A DNA stretch of 64,000 nt from Pseudoalteromonas xiamenensis (GTDB lineage: Bacteria > Pseudomonadota > Gammaproteobacteria > Enterobacterales > Alteromonadaceae): assembly GCF_042431545.1 (NCBI RefSeq), contig NZ_JBHLYX010000016.1; one strand, 5' to 3'. Both the position numbers and the translations under genes were made by a program. The notes below the pieces were generated by a model. It was not told where the DNA came from, ran no database searches, and saw nothing but the letters and a program-made list of their open reading frames with translations. Below, piece by piece: positions 62,823 through 64,000 of the stretch (position 1 is its first letter; every line of letters begins with the position of its first letter).

Positions 62823-63197
62823 GTTTGCAACTCCACGTTTACTTTGCCGATATTGTAACGGATAAATGTGACATTCAAAGGTAAAAAGGCAATTTCAAGA
62901 TGAGTATAATTCTTGTTCAAATAATTTTGCTTTTTGCATGAGTGAACTATAATCAAGAAGCATAGCTTTAACTTTTGTGTGTAGTGAGCAGTTTGGCCTG
63001 CTAATCTTGCCTGAATGTCTCCGCTTTCTACAATACCCCCACAAAATAGGTCATGCTGGGTGTAACTGACTTTGAGTGGATTTGCCAAATGGCGCTTAAC
63101 TTGAACCTAATTTACCTTGCTCGAGCAGTTACATCCTTTCTTAACCCGATTTATTATGGCAGTCTAAGCAACTCAATTGCATTAACTGGGATTACGC
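62823..63197. other. Intergenic region before the right-edge lipoprotein
   Basis: 375 bp without a supported gene. Two TATAAT-like -10 candidates are seen (near 62904-62909 and 62948-62953) reading rightward, probably the promoter region of the lipoprotein gene. Two overlapping frames (62789-63088 minus, 63053-63346 plus) look like shadows. Confidence 0.35.
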
Positions 63198-64000
63198 ATG
63201 GGTTTTACGCGAGTATTCTCGACTTCTCTCCTTCTCAATATAAGCACAAATACGTTCATTGTTTTTGCTCTTTGCTCATTTTTATTAGTCGGATGTGGGC
63301 AAGAAAAAATAGCGTTAAACAATCAAGCTGCAACCTCTGTGGGTGAGCCTGTTTTAGATGCTAAATTTTCGGGTGATGCTGCGTCAATACTCTTTTTAAA
63401 CCATGCACAGCAGGTCAAAATTTGGTCTTTGAACACTAATCAAATCGACGTTATTCTGCCTGAGGACAAATTACCCAAACCAGCTAGGCAGGTTGAATAC
63501 TCAAAAGACGGCAGTATAGCCCTTGTGATCGGTGAAAATGACGTTGCGATTTTTAGAGTACAACCACTTGAATACATCGGAAAGCTCAGAATGCAGGGGA
63601 TTTCGCCTCTGGCTCGAATAACGGCATCAGCCTTGTCTGAAAACAAACTTAAATTTGTTGCGGGGATGGAGGATGGTGCGATTAATATGGCTCAGCTCGA
63701 CACCGGTATTAATAACCAATTTCAGCCACATCGTCAGCAAGTATCACATATTCAATTAACGAATAATGGAGACGTTGTATATAGTGGTTCACTGGATGGA
63801 CAAATTGCGCGATGGCAATTTGGTGAACCGAAAGCGATTTATTCAAACATGTACCAACATCGTATTACCTCGCTGGCACTTAACAAAAGTGCGGATCGCG
63901 TGTTTGTGTCAGATGGTTTACACGAACAGCAGATTCTGGATGCTGAATCAGGCGATGTTATTGTAAAACTGGATTATATTTCTCGCTTTAAGCCTTTTCG
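63198..64000 (+). CDS. WD40-like repeat lipoprotein (partial, right edge)
   Basis: An open frame from ATG 63198 to the window end, at least 267 residues with no stop. The N-terminus has a hydrophobic signal and lipobox LVGC (Cys at about residue 33), then repeated WD40-type blades (AKFSGDAASILFLNHAQQVKIWSL, VEYSKDGSIALVIGENDVAIFRV, LTNNGDVVYSGSLDGQIARWQF, LALNKSADRVFVSDG, each shown in part). WD40 lipoproteins are outer-membrane or periplasmic scaffolds. Their function here is unknown; the protein continues beyond the window. Confidence 0.78.
   Translation, partial: MGFTRVFSTSLLLNISTNTFIVFALCSFLLVGCGQEKIALNNQAATSVGEPVLDAKFSGDAASILFLNHAQQVKIWSLNTNQIDVILPEDKLPKPARQVEYSKDGSIALVIGENDVAIFRVQPLEYIGKLRMQGISPLARITASALSENKLKFVAGMEDGAINMAQLDTGINNQFQPHRQQVSHIQLTNNGDVVYSGSLDGQIARWQFGEPKAIYSNMYQHRITSLALNKSADRVFVSDGLHEQQILDAESGDVIVKLDYISRFKPF

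Noticed and set aside
63053..63346. 97-codon open frame near the right edge
   Set aside because: Overlaps the lipoprotein frame that carries a signal, lipobox and WD40-like repeats; no domain of its own.
1..64000. CRISPR arrays, tRNA or rRNA genes, insertion sequences, prophage or integron elements
   Set aside because: Looked for regular repeats, cloverleaf-like segments, transposase motifs and phage genes; none seen.

Overview
The window looks like chromosomal DNA of a marine gammaproteobacterium of the Alteromonadales, probably Pseudoalteromonadaceae or a close relative. This is inferred from the mix of sugar TonB-dependent receptors, LacI regulators, secreted S9 and M6 peptidases, FeoAB, AhpCF and diguanylate cyclases, the moderately AT-rich composition, and dense protein coding on both strands. 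I see no rRNA, tRNA, CRISPR array, insertion sequence, integrase or phage gene. Genus is not decided by anything here.

Layout. 1-1.6 kb: the tail of an unknown gene, a decayed LysE/RhtB exporter pseudogene and an MgtC-type membrane protein. 1.7-8.2 kb: a trehalose utilisation locus (TonB receptor, LacI regulator, MFS permease, GH37 trehalase) carrying two copies of a TGCAAACGTTTGCA palindrome. 8.5-18.2 kb: a DUF1203 protein, an orphan solute-binding protein translationally coupled to a membrane diguanylate cyclase, a DUF885 peptidase-like protein, a Sel1/FG-GAP pair, an acetyltransferase and a periplasmic amidase. 18.3-27.1 kb: a sucrose locus (fructokinase, TonB receptor, MFS permease, sucrose phosphorylase, LacI regulator) carrying two copies of a different palindrome, ACTTAATCGATTAAGT, with a MerR regulator and a cysteine-dioxygenase-like cupin inserted. 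27.3-30.4 kb: feoAB behind a Fur-type box, and a pirin.

30.5-37 kb is an envelope-modification region. dgkA with a phosphoglycerol-transferase-like (LtaS/OpgB family) gene, and eptA with a BamA/TamA-like outer membrane protein, are two separate operons. Each promoter has the architecture CTTAAG-N5-CTTAAG-N10-TAYAGT, a match to the PmrA (BasR) box, so both are likely one lipid A/polymyxin-type regulon in which DgkA recycles the diacylglycerol released by the two head-group transferases.

37-43.5 kb: a ThrE-like exporter, a third LacI regulator, an S9 peptidase and an NPP-type phosphodiesterase. 44.2-48.8 kb: a tight five-gene operon of secreted proteins (two LPP20-type proteins, an unrecognised protein, a lytic transglycosylase and a CsgG-like lipoprotein with TPRs). 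It has the look of an uncharacterised envelope assembly and is the best candidate here for an undescribed system. 49.1-51 kb: an M6 metalloprotease whose start codon and part of whose Shine-Dalgarno lie in a perfect 10-bp stem. 51-64 kb: an RhtA-like exporter, a bacterial BMT5-like (DUF2431) methyltransferase with a zinc-finger-like tail, a soluble CZB chemoreceptor, a DUF3429-diguanylate cyclase pair, ahpCF, a stomatin/NfeD pair, DUF4336, a DSD1-type PLP enzyme, a methyltransferase, a Nudix hydrolase and a WD40-like lipoprotein running off the right edge.
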